From contig NZ_JAFNIH010000039.1 of assembly GCF_019160155.1 (NCBI RefSeq), positions 1 through 64,000 of the forward strand: a DNA stretch of 64,000 nt, given 5' to 3'. Under the pieces are notes generated by a model, which saw only the letters and a program-made list of their open reading frames with translations, was not told where the DNA came from and made no database searches. Of this stretch, positions 8,846 to 17,416 are shown one piece after another (within the stretch, counting starts at the first letter, position 1; the number at the start of each line of letters is the position of its first letter). This DNA comes from Pinisolibacter aquiterrae. Lineage in GTDB: Bacteria; Pseudomonadota; Alphaproteobacteria; Rhizobiales; Ancalomicrobiaceae. A program made the position numbers and the translations under genes.

Positions 8846-9273
8846 TCAGAAATCCCAGGGAGACGTCAGATCCAGCCCCGTCGTCGCGAAATCATCGAGA
8901 TTGCGGGTCGCCAGGTGCGCGCCGTTCACGCGCGCGATCGCCGCGATCATTCCGTCCGGCGCGGACATCGGCCGCCCCTGACGGACTGCCGCCCCATGAT
9001 CTCACCATAGGCCAGCGCGGCGCTCTCGGTCAGGCCGAAAATACGGTCGGCAAAACGACGGCTCCAATCGGCGAGCCCCTGCTCCAGCCGCGCGGCCCGC
9101 TGGTCGGGCCGGATCTTCTCGATGCCGTAGGCGATTTCGGCGATGGTCACAGTCGGCAACGCGAGTTCCGCGTCGTGCCTGACGAGCCAAGCGATCACCG
9201 CCTCGTCCGGCACCTTCTTCAGGGTTTCGGAGACGACGTTCGTATCCAGGAAGATCAAAGGTAGATCCCCCAA
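8846..9273 (-). pseudogene. VapC-type PIN-domain toxin, frameshifted near its C-terminus
   Basis: From ATG 9273 the frame reads MGDLPLIFLDTNVVSETLKK, with the first PIN aspartate in LDTN, then the conserved glutamate in TIAEIAYGIEKIR. After AYGEIMG the frame goes off and stops at 8947. The next frame supplies the expected family C-terminus, AVRQGRPMSAPDGMIAAIA with the second acidic cluster, then ATRNLDDF, ending at 8846. So a single-base change at about 8985 separates the last part of the nuclease from the rest. It overlaps the antitoxin gene by 19 bases, the usual operon order. As read, the toxin lacks essential acidic residues and should be inactive. Confidence 0.8.
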
Positions 9274-9503
9274 TGCGTCCGACGGCTCTCGCGAACGACG
9301 ACTTCGAGATCCAGGTCCGTACCGGACTGAGCCGACAGGCGCCCATAGAAGGACGAGGCCGGTTCGCGACCCGCTTCCCGGACTTCATAGGCCTCGAGCG
9401 CCCGTTCGACCACGTCCGTGATCGATCGGTTCTCCCGGCGCGCGAAACGATGCACGAGAGCGCGTGCCCTGGCACTACGGACGGACAGTTGTGGTTCGGC
9501 CAT
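9255..9503 (-). CDS. VapB-type antitoxin
   Basis: 82 residues: MAEPQLSVRSARARALVHRF then RRENRSITDVVERALEAYE. This is the ribbon-helix-helix-like N-terminus of the FitA/VapB antitoxin group, with a C-terminal toxin-binding tail. It lies directly upstream of and overlaps the PIN-domain toxin, which fixes the identification. Such antitoxins neutralise the toxin and repress their own operon. If the toxin frameshift is real, this antitoxin is now an orphan. Confidence 0.75.
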   Translation of the reverse strand: MAEPQLSVRSARARALVHRFARRENRSITDVVERALEAYEVREAGREPASSFYGRLSAQSGTDLDLEVVVRESRRTHWGIYL

Positions 9504-9839
9504 CGCGATCTCCTCGTCGTCAGGACCATGAGCGCGAAAGTCTGTGCCATCAAGATGGCTGGAGATGGCAATCCGCGCAAGGGGACGCGGCGACCGTCGG
9601 CCGCCCGATCGATCCGGCGACTTCGGCCTCTTCGATCACCGGCACGGCATCGTCATCGCAGACCTCGCCGCCGCCCACTCCGTTCTACCGGAAACGACGA
9701 CCTCCGCGTCGCGCGCTCGTCTCGTTGAAATGACCTCGAAGGCCGCGCGGTCAGGGCGGCGTCGGCAGAGGAAGAATATCAGCTGTGCTAAGGCACCTTG
9801 CCCGCCATCTTTCTCCCGTCCTTCTCCGGAGCCGAACCC
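9504..9839. other. region without a supportable gene
   Basis: About 335 bases between the VapB start and the tyrosine recombinase remnant. It should contain the vapBC promoter. No frame in it resembles a known protein, and no clear repeats or terminators were seen. Confidence 0.3.
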
Positions 9840-10606
9840 ATGGACATCCTCGCCGTCTCCACCGCCTTCCTGCGGCACTGCCGCACCGGCCGCGATCTCT
9901 CGGCCAACACGATCAAGGCTTACACCCAGGATATCTTGGTGATCTGCGACGGTACCTCGCCGATGGCTCGCATCCCTCGCCCACGACGTCGTCGGGTCTA
10001 ACGGCCTATGCAGAATGGCTGATCGGCCCGCGCAGCCTAGCTCCGGCGACGGTGAAGCGACGCCTCGCCTGCCTGCGCGCACTCTTCGCCTGGGCCGAGC
10101 GGCAAGGCGACATCGCTGCCTCACCGTTCCGAACCGCCGAGGTACGGATCCGCCTGCCCAAGCGCCTGCCGCTCTGCCTCACCGCAGTAGAACTGCGCCG
10201 TCTCTTCACCGGCCGCCGCCAAGCGTCGGCGCCGATCGCGCTCGCGGTGCTGCTGCTCTTCACCACCGGCATGCGCGTGACCGAACTCACGGCTTTGCGG
10301 GTCGGCGACATCGATCTCGAGCGCCGGACGCTCCGGGTCCGCGGCAAGGGCAATCGGGAACGGCAGGTGTTCCTGACGTCGAGCGAGGTGGTCCTTGAAC
10401 TGCGCGCGTTCCTCAGGGATCACGGTCTCCATCGCGCATCCCCCACGACGCCGCTCTTGCGAACCGAGGTCGGCGGCCGGATGTCCACCGACCGCATTCG
10501 CCGAGGCCTACGCCGTCTCGCCGAACACACCGGGCTCAATCGCCGCATCACCCCACACACGCTACGTCACTCGGCCGCGACGAGCCTGCTCGAGGCCGGC
10601 ATCGAT
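9840..10606 (+). pseudogene. tyrosine recombinase (XerC/XerD-like), frameshifted and truncated
   Basis: It starts MDILAVSTAFLRHCRTGRDL with the SAM-like N-terminal domain (NTIKAYTQDI). The frame is lost near 9937; one missing base in TCTTGGTGAT would restore the continuing frame, which reads GDLRRYLADG. The catalytic domain follows: LLFTTGMRVTELTALRVGDI with the first catalytic Arg, and HTLRHSAATSLLEAGID with the HxLR box. It stops being homologous at 10606, before the last His/Trp box and the tyrosine nucleophile, where IS66 debris begins. It is therefore inactive: one frameshift plus a lost C-terminus. Confidence 0.8.
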
Positions 10607-10624
10607 CCTTGGACCCCCAGGGGA

Positions 10625-10977
10625 TCAACTCGGCGCGAGCGATGCCCGCAACGATCGGGCGTCATGCACGCGACGCCAATCGAGCCCCTCGAGCAGTGCC
10701 GACAGTTGCGCCGGCGTCAGGCGGATCGCCCCACCGCGCGGTGTCGGCCACTGGAACTCGCCGTCCTCGAACCGTTTGGCGTAGAGGCACACGCCCATGC
10801 CGTCCCACCAGATCAGCTTCACCCGATCGGCCCGTTTCGCTCGGAACACGTAGATGGCGCCGTCGAACGGATCGGCGCGGATCTCGTCCCTCACCAGAGC
10901 CGCCAAACCGTCCGCTCCCTTGCGGAAGCCGACCGGCTTCATCGCGACCATCACCCGAATCGAGCCGGTCGCGCCTA
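10625..10977 (-). pseudogene. IS66-family accessory protein TnpB, 5' end lost
   Basis: The frame contains FRKGADGLAALVRDEIRADP, IYVFRAKRADRVKLIWWDG and LTPAQLSALLEGLDWRRV, the invariant core of IS66 TnpB (IS66 Orf2). The family starts a few residues before GSIRVMVAMKPV; here those codons are joined to an IS3-type OrfA, so the original start is missing, though an internal ATG could give 109 residues. No IS66 transposase (TnpC) follows, so the element is a fragment. It sits directly against the truncated tyrosine recombinase. Confidence 0.8.
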
Positions 10978-11118
10978 TCTTCCTTGCGACAACAGAACAT
11001 CAACCTCGCACAGCTTCGCTACGATATCTTCCGGCTTATGCTTCTTCTGGGGCATTCCAACGTCCTCACTTAGGTTCGATAGCCTACTTCAGTGGGGACC
11101 ACTTTTCAGGGGGTAGAC
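10975..11118 (-). mobile_element. IS3-family element end with OrfA stub
   Basis: On the minus strand a 26-codon frame from 11055 reads MPQKKHKPEDIVAKLCEVDV and stops after LLSQGR. This is the N-terminus of IS3-family OrfA transposases. Just upstream (11094-11113 on the plus strand) is GGGGACCACTTTTCAGGGGG, which looks like the terminal inverted repeat of such elements. The element is cut at about 10977, where IS66 sequence starts. Confidence 0.65.
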
Positions 11119-11239
11119 CAATCGACGCGAGGCGCCGAGGCACGACAATCGCCCGAATTTCGCTGACGTTCGGCGGGCACGGGCCTGTTCGACGGGACCG
11201 CGACGTTGCCCGCTGGCCACCCGTTCATTTGATCCCTGA

Positions 11240-11929
11240 TCAGAAGGAGGTTGCGAGGATCCGTTCCGAAGTGCGGCTCACGTGGGTCGCCAAGGCGGCG
11301 ACGGCTTCGTCCGCCCGCCGCGCTATGGTGAGCCGAAAGATGGTCTCGTGCTCGTTCCAGACGCTACGATCGGGATCGTTCTCACGGACACAGATCCGGC
11401 GAAAGCGATCGGTCACACGACGAGCGATGCCGCAGAATTCGATCAGCATCGGCGAACCGCATCCGCCGATCAGGCTCTCGTGGAACTTGTGGTGGTGCTT
11501 CTCCCACTCGGCGAGTGTGGAGTCGGTCCAGGTCGAAGTCTCCAGCTTGTTCAGCTTCCAGAAGCTGGCCACGACCTCCGATTCCCAATCGTCGTCGCCC
11601 TGTTCGATCGACGCGCGCAGACACAGGGTCTCGAGGGCGACACGCGCCTTCGTCGCGTCCACCAGATCCTCGCGCAGCAGCGGGGCGACCTTGTAGCCAC
11701 GCTGTCCGACCGGCGACACCAGCCCCTCATAGGCGAGGACCGACAGGCTTTCACGGATCGGGCTGAGGCTGACCTCGAATTCGTCGGCGATGTTCTGAAG
11801 GCGCAGATAGTCGCCCGGCGTCTTGCGCCCCGTCAGGATGTCGTCACGCAGCCGATCCGTCAGATCGTTGGCCAGTGATCGTCGCGTGTTCTTCGTCAGC
11901 ACGGAACGCCTCCTCGGGCCGGCCCGCAT
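11240..11929 (-). CDS. GntR-family (FadR-type, FCD) transcriptional regulator
   Basis: 229 residues. Residues about 15-85 are a GntR winged helix (DLTDRLRDDILTGRKTPGDY, then EFEVSLSPIRESLSVLAYEG with the SxxPxRExL recognition helix). Residues about 95-225 are an FCD ligand domain with the expected metal-site histidines (WEKHHHKFHESLIGG and the later NEHETIF). It is divergent from the meta-cleavage operon, with an AT-rich 150-base gap holding two palindromes, so it is very likely the operon's repressor, released by a pathway intermediate. The start at 11929 is the first ATG; a shorter start near LTKNTRRSLAN is possible. Confidence 0.9.
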   Translation of the reverse strand: MRAGPRRRSVLTKNTRRSLANDLTDRLRDDILTGRKTPGDYLRLQNIADEFEVSLSPIRESLSVLAYEGLVSPVGQRGYKVAPLLREDLVDATKARVALETLCLRASIEQGDDDWESEVVASFWKLNKLETSTWTDSTLAEWEKHHHKFHESLIGGCGSPMLIEFCGIARRVTDRFRRICVRENDPDRSVWNEHETIFRLTIARRADEAVAALATHVSRTSERILATSF

Positions 11930-11971
11930 GGCCCGCCTCGGTCCGATCCAGCAGGGTGTCCATCATGTGCG

Positions 11972-11990
11972 ATATGATGTCAAGTCATAT
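11972..11990. promoter_or_regulatory. inverted repeat, candidate GntR operator 1
   Basis: Perfect six-base arms ATATGA and TCATAT separated by seven bases, in an AT-rich stretch between the divergent GntR gene and the catabolic operon. Position and AT-richness contrast with the GC-rich surroundings and fit a GntR/FadR operator. Binding is inferred. Confidence 0.45.
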
Positions 11991-11996
11991 TTTATT

Positions 11997-12021
11997 CTTG
12001 ACAATATATGATATTATCAAG
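11997..12021. promoter_or_regulatory. inverted repeat, candidate GntR operator 2 / promoter
   Basis: Ten-base arms CTTGACAATA and TATTATCAAG around a five-base centre form an almost perfect palindrome (one mismatch). The left arm contains TTGACA, which could be the -35 element of the hydrolase operon, so binding here would block the promoter. It ends 56 bases before the first gene of the operon. Confidence 0.5.
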
Positions 12022-12077
12022 AACGTGATACGAAATTGGTCGCCTGAACGACCCTATCGCACGACAGAGGAAACAGA

Positions 12078-13352
12078 ATGTCCCAGGCCTCCCCGGAAAT
12101 CGCCAAGTCCTTGCGGATAAAGGGCATGTCCGTCAATTTTCACGACCGGGGCCAGGGCGATCCGATCCTCCTGATCCACGGATCGGGGCCCGGCGTGACC
12201 GCTTGGGCGAATTGGCGCACGATCATTCCGGAGCTCGAAACCTCCCACCGGGTGGTCGCGCCGGACATGGCCGGGTTCGGCTACACCGCCACGGACCCCG
12301 ATCTGCCGATGGTGCCCGACGTCTGGGTGCGCCAGATCGTCGAACTGATGGACGCTCTCGGCATCGGACGGGCCGTGCTGATCGGCAATTCCTTCGGCGG
12401 GGCCGTCGCCCTGGCCACCGCCGCGCGCCATCCCGAACGTGTCTCGGGTCTGGTGCTGATGGGGGCCGTCGGCACGAGCTTCCCGATCGGTGAAGGGCTG
12501 GAGAAGGTCTGGGGCTATCGCCCCTCGCTCGAGGCGATGCGCGATCTGCTCCATACCTTCGCCTACGACGGCTCGATCATCACGGACGATCTCGTCGAGA
12601 TGCGCTACCGCGCCAGCATCCGCGCGGACGTTCAGGATCGTTTCGCGAAGCTGTTTCCCCCACCGCGTCAGCGCGGCGTCGACATGCTCGCGCTCGACGA
12701 TGCGGCGCTCGCCCACATCGACGTCCCGGTGGCGGTGGTCCACGGCCGCGACGACCGGGTGATCCCCTTCGCGGTCGCCGAGTTGCTGCGGGAGAAGCTC
12801 CCCGACGCGACGTTGCATCCGATCGAGGCCTGCGGCCACTGGGTGCAGATCGAGCGTCGCGACGAGTTCCTGAGCGTGGTCCACGAACTTCTCGGGCGTG
12901 TCGCGTCGAAGGAGGCCGCCCGGCGCTCGCCGGCCGCAGCCATCGAAGGGCGTTGGGGCATTCTCGCCTGGCGTCAGGACTATGACGACGGCCGCGTCGT
13001 TTTGCCGATGGGCGAGCGACCGACCGGGTTCATCCAATACGGCGGCGGCCGGATGGTTGCGATGATCACGGCGGGGGATCGGCAGAAATTCACCACCGGC
13101 GGCCAATGGGACGCCTCGACCGAGGAGAAGGCTCGGGCCTATGAGACCGGCCTGTTCTATTCCGGTCCCTATCGGGTCGAGGGCGACACCGTCTTCCACG
13201 AGGTGGAAATCGCCTCGTTTCCGAACTGGGCCGGGGTCGTGCAGAAGCGACGGATCCGCTTCGACGGCGAACGGCTCGCGTTGACGGCTCGCCTCGACGA
13301 CGGCACCGGCGAGGCCCGCACGGCCGTCCTCGAATGGCGGCGTCTCGCCTGA
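12078..13352 (+). CDS. meta-cleavage-type alpha/beta hydrolase fused to a lipocalin-like domain
   Basis: 424 residues. Residues 1-275 are a C-C bond hydrolase of the XylF/MhpC/BphD type: oxyanion motif LLIHGSGPG at 31-39, nucleophile Ser105 in IGNSFGG, Asp226 in HGRDDRV and His254 in CGHW. These enzymes cleave ring-fission products. Residues about 285-424 are an added domain: EGRWGILAWRQ, then VLPMGERPTGFIQYGGGRM, then YSGPYRVEGDTVFHEVEIAS. This pattern resembles the lipocalin-like domain found alone in other proteins. The usual family length is 275-290, so the extra 140 residues are a real fusion in one frame. It is the first gene of the operon, with ATG at 12078 after AGAGGAAACAGA. Confidence 0.9.
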   Translation: MSQASPEIAKSLRIKGMSVNFHDRGQGDPILLIHGSGPGVTAWANWRTIIPELETSHRVVAPDMAGFGYTATDPDLPMVPDVWVRQIVELMDALGIGRAVLIGNSFGGAVALATAARHPERVSGLVLMGAVGTSFPIGEGLEKVWGYRPSLEAMRDLLHTFAYDGSIITDDLVEMRYRASIRADVQDRFAKLFPPPRQRGVDMLALDDAALAHIDVPVAVVHGRDDRVIPFAVAELLREKLPDATLHPIEACGHWVQIERRDEFLSVVHELLGRVASKEAARRSPAAAIEGRWGILAWRQDYDDGRVVLPMGERPTGFIQYGGGRMVAMITAGDRQKFTTGGQWDASTEEKARAYETGLFYSGPYRVEGDTVFHEVEIASFPNWAGVVQKRRIRFDGERLALTARLDDGTGEARTAVLEWRRLA

Positions 13353-13374
13353 ACTCACCGTACGGAGTCCCTCG

Positions 13375-14373
13375 ATGACCCTTCTCTCGCTCGGATATGT
13401 GGGCCTGTCCGCGCCCGACCTCTCTGAATGGGCCGACTTCGGCCGCAATCTGCTCGGCCTCGAGCTGGCGGATGCATCCACCGAGACCCTCGCCTTCCGT
13501 ATGGACGATCGACGGGCCCGGCTGCACGTCGCCGCCGGCGACGCCGCGCCGCACTTCGGTTGGGAGGTCGCCGACGCCTCGGCGCTCGACGCCATGGCGG
13601 CACGATTGGAGGCGAGGCGTGTCGCCGTCCACCGCGCCGACGCCGGTCTCGCCGCGCGGCGATGCGTCCGCGAGATGATCTGGTTCCTCGATCCCGACGG
13701 CAATCGGGTCGAACTGTTTCATGGGGCGGAGATCGCCGCCGCGCCGTTCGCGCCCGGCCGCAACATCGCGGGGTTCCGAACCGGCGCGCTCGGTCTCGGC
13801 CATGCCGTCCTGACCTGCGTCGATCTCCCAGCGCAGTTGCGCTTCTATACCGAGATGCTCGGCTTCGGCGTCTCGGACTACTGCTTCAGTCCGTTCACGG
13901 CCTATTTCCTCCACGTCAATCCGCGCCATCACTCGTTGGCGCTGGTGGGGACCGGCGTCACCGGCGTCCACCATCTGATGATGGAACTGCAGCAGTTCGA
14001 CGATGTCGGCCACGGCTACGACCTCGCCTTCGACCGAGGAGAGGACATCGGCGTCACCCTGGGGCGCCATTCGAACGACTACATGACGTCGTTCTACGTC
14101 CGCACGCCGTCGAATGTTCTGCTCGAATACGGTTGGGGCGGTCGCATCATCGATCCGGCCCGATGGCAGGCCGAGGAGCTGACCGTCGGTCCGAGCATCT
14201 GGGGCCACGAACGCAGCTGGCTGAGCGACGAGGGGCGGGCGGTCGCTCGTGCCATGCGCGTTCGCAATGCTGCCGAGGGCCTGCGCCGTCCGCTGCAGTA
14301 TCTCCCCGGCGCCGCGGTTCCCTCGGTCCCGCAGGCCTCGACTCCGCAGGTGGAGTCCTCCATCACGGCCTGA
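13375..14373 (+). CDS. extradiol ring-cleavage dioxygenase (type I, VOC)
   Basis: 332 residues with two VOC modules, like 2,3-dihydroxybiphenyl dioxygenases. The N-terminal module (1-125) ends WFLDPDGNRVELFHG. The C-terminal module carries the Fe(II) ligands: His143 in LGHAVL, His200 in GVHHLMMEL and Glu251 in LLEYGWGG, all present. The residues HSNDYMTSFYVRTPS correspond to the conserved active-site stretch of the BphC group. It opens a catechol-type ring between the hydroxylated carbon and its neighbour; the product would go to the upstream hydrolase. The C-terminal 30 residues (after LQYLPG) are a variable tail. The exact catechol cannot be named. Confidence 0.9.
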   Translation: MTLLSLGYVGLSAPDLSEWADFGRNLLGLELADASTETLAFRMDDRRARLHVAAGDAAPHFGWEVADASALDAMAARLEARRVAVHRADAGLAARRCVREMIWFLDPDGNRVELFHGAEIAAAPFAPGRNIAGFRTGALGLGHAVLTCVDLPAQLRFYTEMLGFGVSDYCFSPFTAYFLHVNPRHHSLALVGTGVTGVHHLMMELQQFDDVGHGYDLAFDRGEDIGVTLGRHSNDYMTSFYVRTPSNVLLEYGWGGRIIDPARWQAEELTVGPSIWGHERSWLSDEGRAVARAMRVRNAAEGLRRPLQYLPGAAVPSVPQASTPQVESSITA

Positions 14374-14515
14374 TCCCTCCGCGATCCTGCAGCCACCCCC
14401 GTGAGAAGCGTGATGCGCCGCCCCTCCCGGCAATGGGTGGGCGTCGTCCCACGCGCGCCGGTGCCGTGGCTGACGATGGCACGACATTCGACGTCACCCG
14501 AACGAGAGCGATACC

Positions 14516-15310
14516 ATGACCACCTCTCCCGAAGCGATCCGCCGCGCGGCCGATCTGTTGTTCGAAGCCGGGACCTCCGGCGTGCCGGTGGCGCCGATCC
14601 GCGATCTGCTCGAGGCCGGCGACGTCGCCGCCGCCTATGCGGTGCAGGAGATCAACACCCGCCGCGCCCTCGACGCCGGCCGCCGTCTGGTCGGCCGCAA
14701 GATCGGCCTCACTTCGCTCGCGGTGCAGAAGCAGCTCGGCGTCGACCAGCCCGACTACGGCATGCTCTTCGCCGACATGGCCCGGCCCGAGGCGCTCGAC
14801 GTCTCGCTCGCCGACGTGATGCAGCCCAAGGTCGAGGCGGAGATCGCCTTCGTCCTCGGTCGCGATCTCGACGGCGAGCAGCTGACGGTCGCCGATCTCT
14901 TCCGGGCGATCGACTACGCCGTGCCGGCGATCGAGATCGTCGGCAGCCGCGTCGCCAAGTGGGACATCCGCATCACCGACACGATCGCCGACAACGCCTC
15001 GTCCGGCCTCTACGTGCTCGGCTCGCGCCCGGTGCGCCTCGGCGATTTCGACCCGCGCCTGTGCGGCATGGTGATGGAAAAGGCCGGCGAGCCGGTCTCG
15101 GTCGGCGCCGGCGCCGCCTGCATGGGCTCGCCGCTCAACGCCACTTTGTGGCTGGCGCAGGTGATGGCGAAGGCCGGCTACCCGATGCGGGCCGGCGACA
15201 CCATCCTCTCCGGCGCGCTCGGGCCGATGGTGCCCGTGGCGCCGGGTGACGTCTTCGACGTGGCGATCGAGGGCCTGGGCTCCGTTCGCGCCGCCTTCTC
15301 CAAGGAGTGA
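14516..15310 (+). CDS. mhpD: 2-oxopent-4-enoate (2-hydroxypenta-2,4-dienoate) hydratase
   Basis: 264 residues, the normal family length. Diagnostic segments are [30 protein letters not shown] and the metal-binding acidic stretch [16 protein letters not shown], followed by [14 protein letters not shown]. It hydrates the dienoate made by the hydrolase into 4-hydroxy-2-oxovalerate. It lies 142 bases after the dioxygenase with no recognisable gene between, and seven bases before the dehydrogenase gene. 4-Oxalocrotonate decarboxylases are close relatives, but with hydrolase and mhpF/mhpE present the hydratase role is most likely. Confidence 0.9.
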   Translation: MTTSPEAIRRAADLLFEAGTSGVPVAPIRDLLEAGDVAAAYAVQEINTRRALDAGRRLVGRKIGLTSLAVQKQLGVDQPDYGMLFADMARPEALDVSLADVMQPKVEAEIAFVLGRDLDGEQLTVADLFRAIDYAVPAIEIVGSRVAKWDIRITDTIADNASSGLYVLGSRPVRLGDFDPRLCGMVMEKAGEPVSVGAGAACMGSPLNATLWLAQVMAKAGYPMRAGDTILSGALGPMVPVAPGDVFDVAIEGLGSVRAAFSKE

Positions 15311-15316
15311 AGCCTC

Positions 15317-16258
15317 ATGTCCAAGGTCAAATGCGCGATCATCGGATCGGGCAACATCGGCACGGATCTGATGATCAAGATCATGCGGACGTCGCAGAAC
15401 CTGGAGATGGGGGCGATGGTCGGCATCGATCCCGCCTCCGACGGTCTCGCTCGCGCCGCCCGGCTCAAGGTTCCGGTCACCCACGAGGGCATCGACGGCC
15501 TGCGCAAGATGCCGGAATACAAGGACATCCAGGTGGTCTTCGACGCCACCTCGGCCAAGGCGCATCTCCACAACGATGCCCTGCTCCGGGCCGACGGCAA
15601 GAAGGTCATCGACCTGACCCCGGCCGCGATCGGCCCCTTCACCATTCCCGCGATCAACGGCGACGCCAACATCGACGAGACCAACGTCAACATGGTCACC
15701 TGCGGCGGCCAGGCGACGATCCCGATGGTCTATGCGGTGAAGCGCGCCTCGAAGCGCGTGATCTGGGGCGAGATCGTCGCCTCGATCTCCTCGAAGTCCG
15801 CCGGTCCCGGCACCCGCGCCAACATCGACGAGTTCACCGAGACGACGTCGAAGGCGATCGAGGTGCTCGGCGGCGCCGAACACGGCAAGGCGATCATCAT
15901 CCTCAACCCGGCCGAACCGCCGCTGATCATGCGCGACACGGTGTTCACGCTGAGCCAGGGCGGCGATCCCGCCGCGATCGAGGCCTCGATCCTGGAGATG
16001 GTGGCGACGGTGCAGAAATACGTGCCCGGCTACCGTCTGAAGCAGAAGGTCCAGTTCGAGGTGATCGGCGACAACGCGCCGGTGCGGATCCCCGGCGTCG
16101 GCCTCTGCTCGGGGCTGAAGACCACGATCATGCTCGAGGTCGAGGGCGCCGCCCACTACCTGCCGGCCTATGCCGGCAATCTCGACATCATGACCTCCGC
16201 CGCCCTGGTCACCGCCGACCACTGGGCCGCCAAGGTGCGCACCGAGGAGGCCGCGTGA
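15317..16258 (+). CDS. mhpF: acetaldehyde dehydrogenase (acylating)
   Basis: 313 residues. The Rossmann nucleotide-binding loop is at the N-terminus ([17 protein letters not shown]), and the catalytic cysteine lies in [14 protein letters not shown]-terminal segments include [17 protein letters not shown] and [16 protein letters not shown]. It converts the acetaldehyde released by the aldolase into acetyl-CoA with NAD+ and CoA. It forms a tight complex with the aldolase, with direct channelling, and the two genes overlap by one base (TGATG), as is usual for this pair. Confidence 0.95.
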   Translation: MSKVKCAIIGSGNIGTDLMIKIMRTSQNLEMGAMVGIDPASDGLARAARLKVPVTHEGIDGLRKMPEYKDIQVVFDATSAKAHLHNDALLRADGKKVIDLTPAAIGPFTIPAINGDANIDETNVNMVTCGGQATIPMVYAVKRASKRVIWGEIVASISSKSAGPGTRANIDEFTETTSKAIEVLGGAEHGKAIIILNPAEPPLIMRDTVFTLSQGGDPAAIEASILEMVATVQKYVPGYRLKQKVQFEVIGDNAPVRIPGVGLCSGLKTTIMLEVEGAAHYLPAYAGNLDIMTSAALVTADHWAAKVRTEEAA

Positions 16259-17295
16259 TGGCTCGTCCGAACCCGAACAAGCTCTACGTCCAGGACGTCA
16301 CGCTGCGCGACGGCATGCATTCGCTGCGCCATCAGTTCGCGCTCGAGACCGTCCAGAAGATCGCGCGCGCCCTCGACGAGGCCAAGGTCGACGCGATCGA
16401 GATCACCCACGGCGACGGCCTCACCGGCTCGACCTTCAACTACGGCTTCGGCAGCCACGACGACACCGATTGGATCGGCGCGGTGGCCGAGGTCTGCACC
16501 CATGCGGTGCCGACGATCCTGCTCCTGCCGGGCATCGGCACGGTGCACGATCTGAAGGCCGCTTACGGCGCCGGCGCCCGCTCCGTCCGCATCGCCACCC
16601 ACTGCACCGAGGCGGACGTGTCGCGTCAGCACATCGAGGCGGCGCGCGGGCTCGGCATGGACACGGTCGGCTTCCTGATGATGGCCCACATGGCGAGCCC
16701 GGAAAAGCTGGTCGAGCAGGCGCTGCTGATGGAGAGCTACGGCGCCGAATGCGTCTATGTGACGGATTCGGCCGGCGCGCTGCTGCCGGAGGATTATTCG
16801 GCGCGGGTGAAGGCGGTTCGCGCCGCCTTGAAGCCGGAGACCGAGATCGGTGTCCACACCCATCACAATCTGACGCTCGGCGTCGCCAATGCGGTCGCCG
16901 GGATCGAGGCGGGCGCGGTACGCGTCGACGCGAGCCTCTCCGGGCCCGGCGCCGGCGCCGGCAACGCGCCGCTCGAGGCGCTGATCGCGGTCCTGAACCG
17001 CAAGGGAATCGAGACCGGCTGCGATCTCTTCAAGCTGATGGACGCCGCCGACGATCTCGTGCGTCCGCTCCAGGATCGCCCGGTCCGCGTCGACCGGGAG
17101 AGCCTCTCGCTCGGTTACGCCGGGGTCTATTCGTCGTTCCTGCGCCATGCCGAGAACGCCTCGAAGGTCTACGGCGTCGACACCCGCGAGATCCTGACCG
17201 AACTCGGCAAGCGCCGCATGGTCGGTGGTCAGGAGGACATGATCATCGACGTCGCCCTCGACATCCTCGAGGCGCGAAAGACGATCGGAGCGTGA
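16258..17295 (+). CDS. mhpE: 4-hydroxy-2-oxovalerate aldolase
   Basis: 345 residues. It has a DRE-TIM barrel metal site near the start ([19 protein letters not shown]) and the metal-binding [13 protein letters not shown] segment. The C-terminal communication domain reaches [20 protein letters not shown]. It splits 4-hydroxy-2-oxovalerate into pyruvate and acetaldehyde; acetaldehyde is passed to MhpF. The ATG at 16258 overlaps the MhpF stop. The 121-base gap to the transporter genes carries no recognisable feature except a ribosome-binding site before the binding-protein gene. Confidence 0.95.
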   Translation: MARPNPNKLYVQDVTLRDGMHSLRHQFALETVQKIARALDEAKVDAIEITHGDGLTGSTFNYGFGSHDDTDWIGAVAEVCTHAVPTILLLPGIGTVHDLKAAYGAGARSVRIATHCTEADVSRQHIEAARGLGMDTVGFLMMAHMASPEKLVEQALLMESYGAECVYVTDSAGALLPEDYSARVKAVRAALKPETEIGVHTHHNLTLGVANAVAGIEAGAVRVDASLSGPGAGAGNAPLEALIAVLNRKGIETGCDLFKLMDAADDLVRPLQDRPVRVDRESLSLGYAGVYSSFLRHAENASKVYGVDTREILTELGKRRMVGGQEDMIIDVALDILEARKTIGA

Positions 17296-17416
17296 CCGGC
17301 CGTCGCCCGCGGATGGTCGGCGATCGATCACCGTCTTCGGCGAGCGGCCCACCGCGAACTCTCGGACCTCGCCCCATCCGAACCAAGAATCGAAAAATCG
17401 ATAGAGAGGAAACGAC

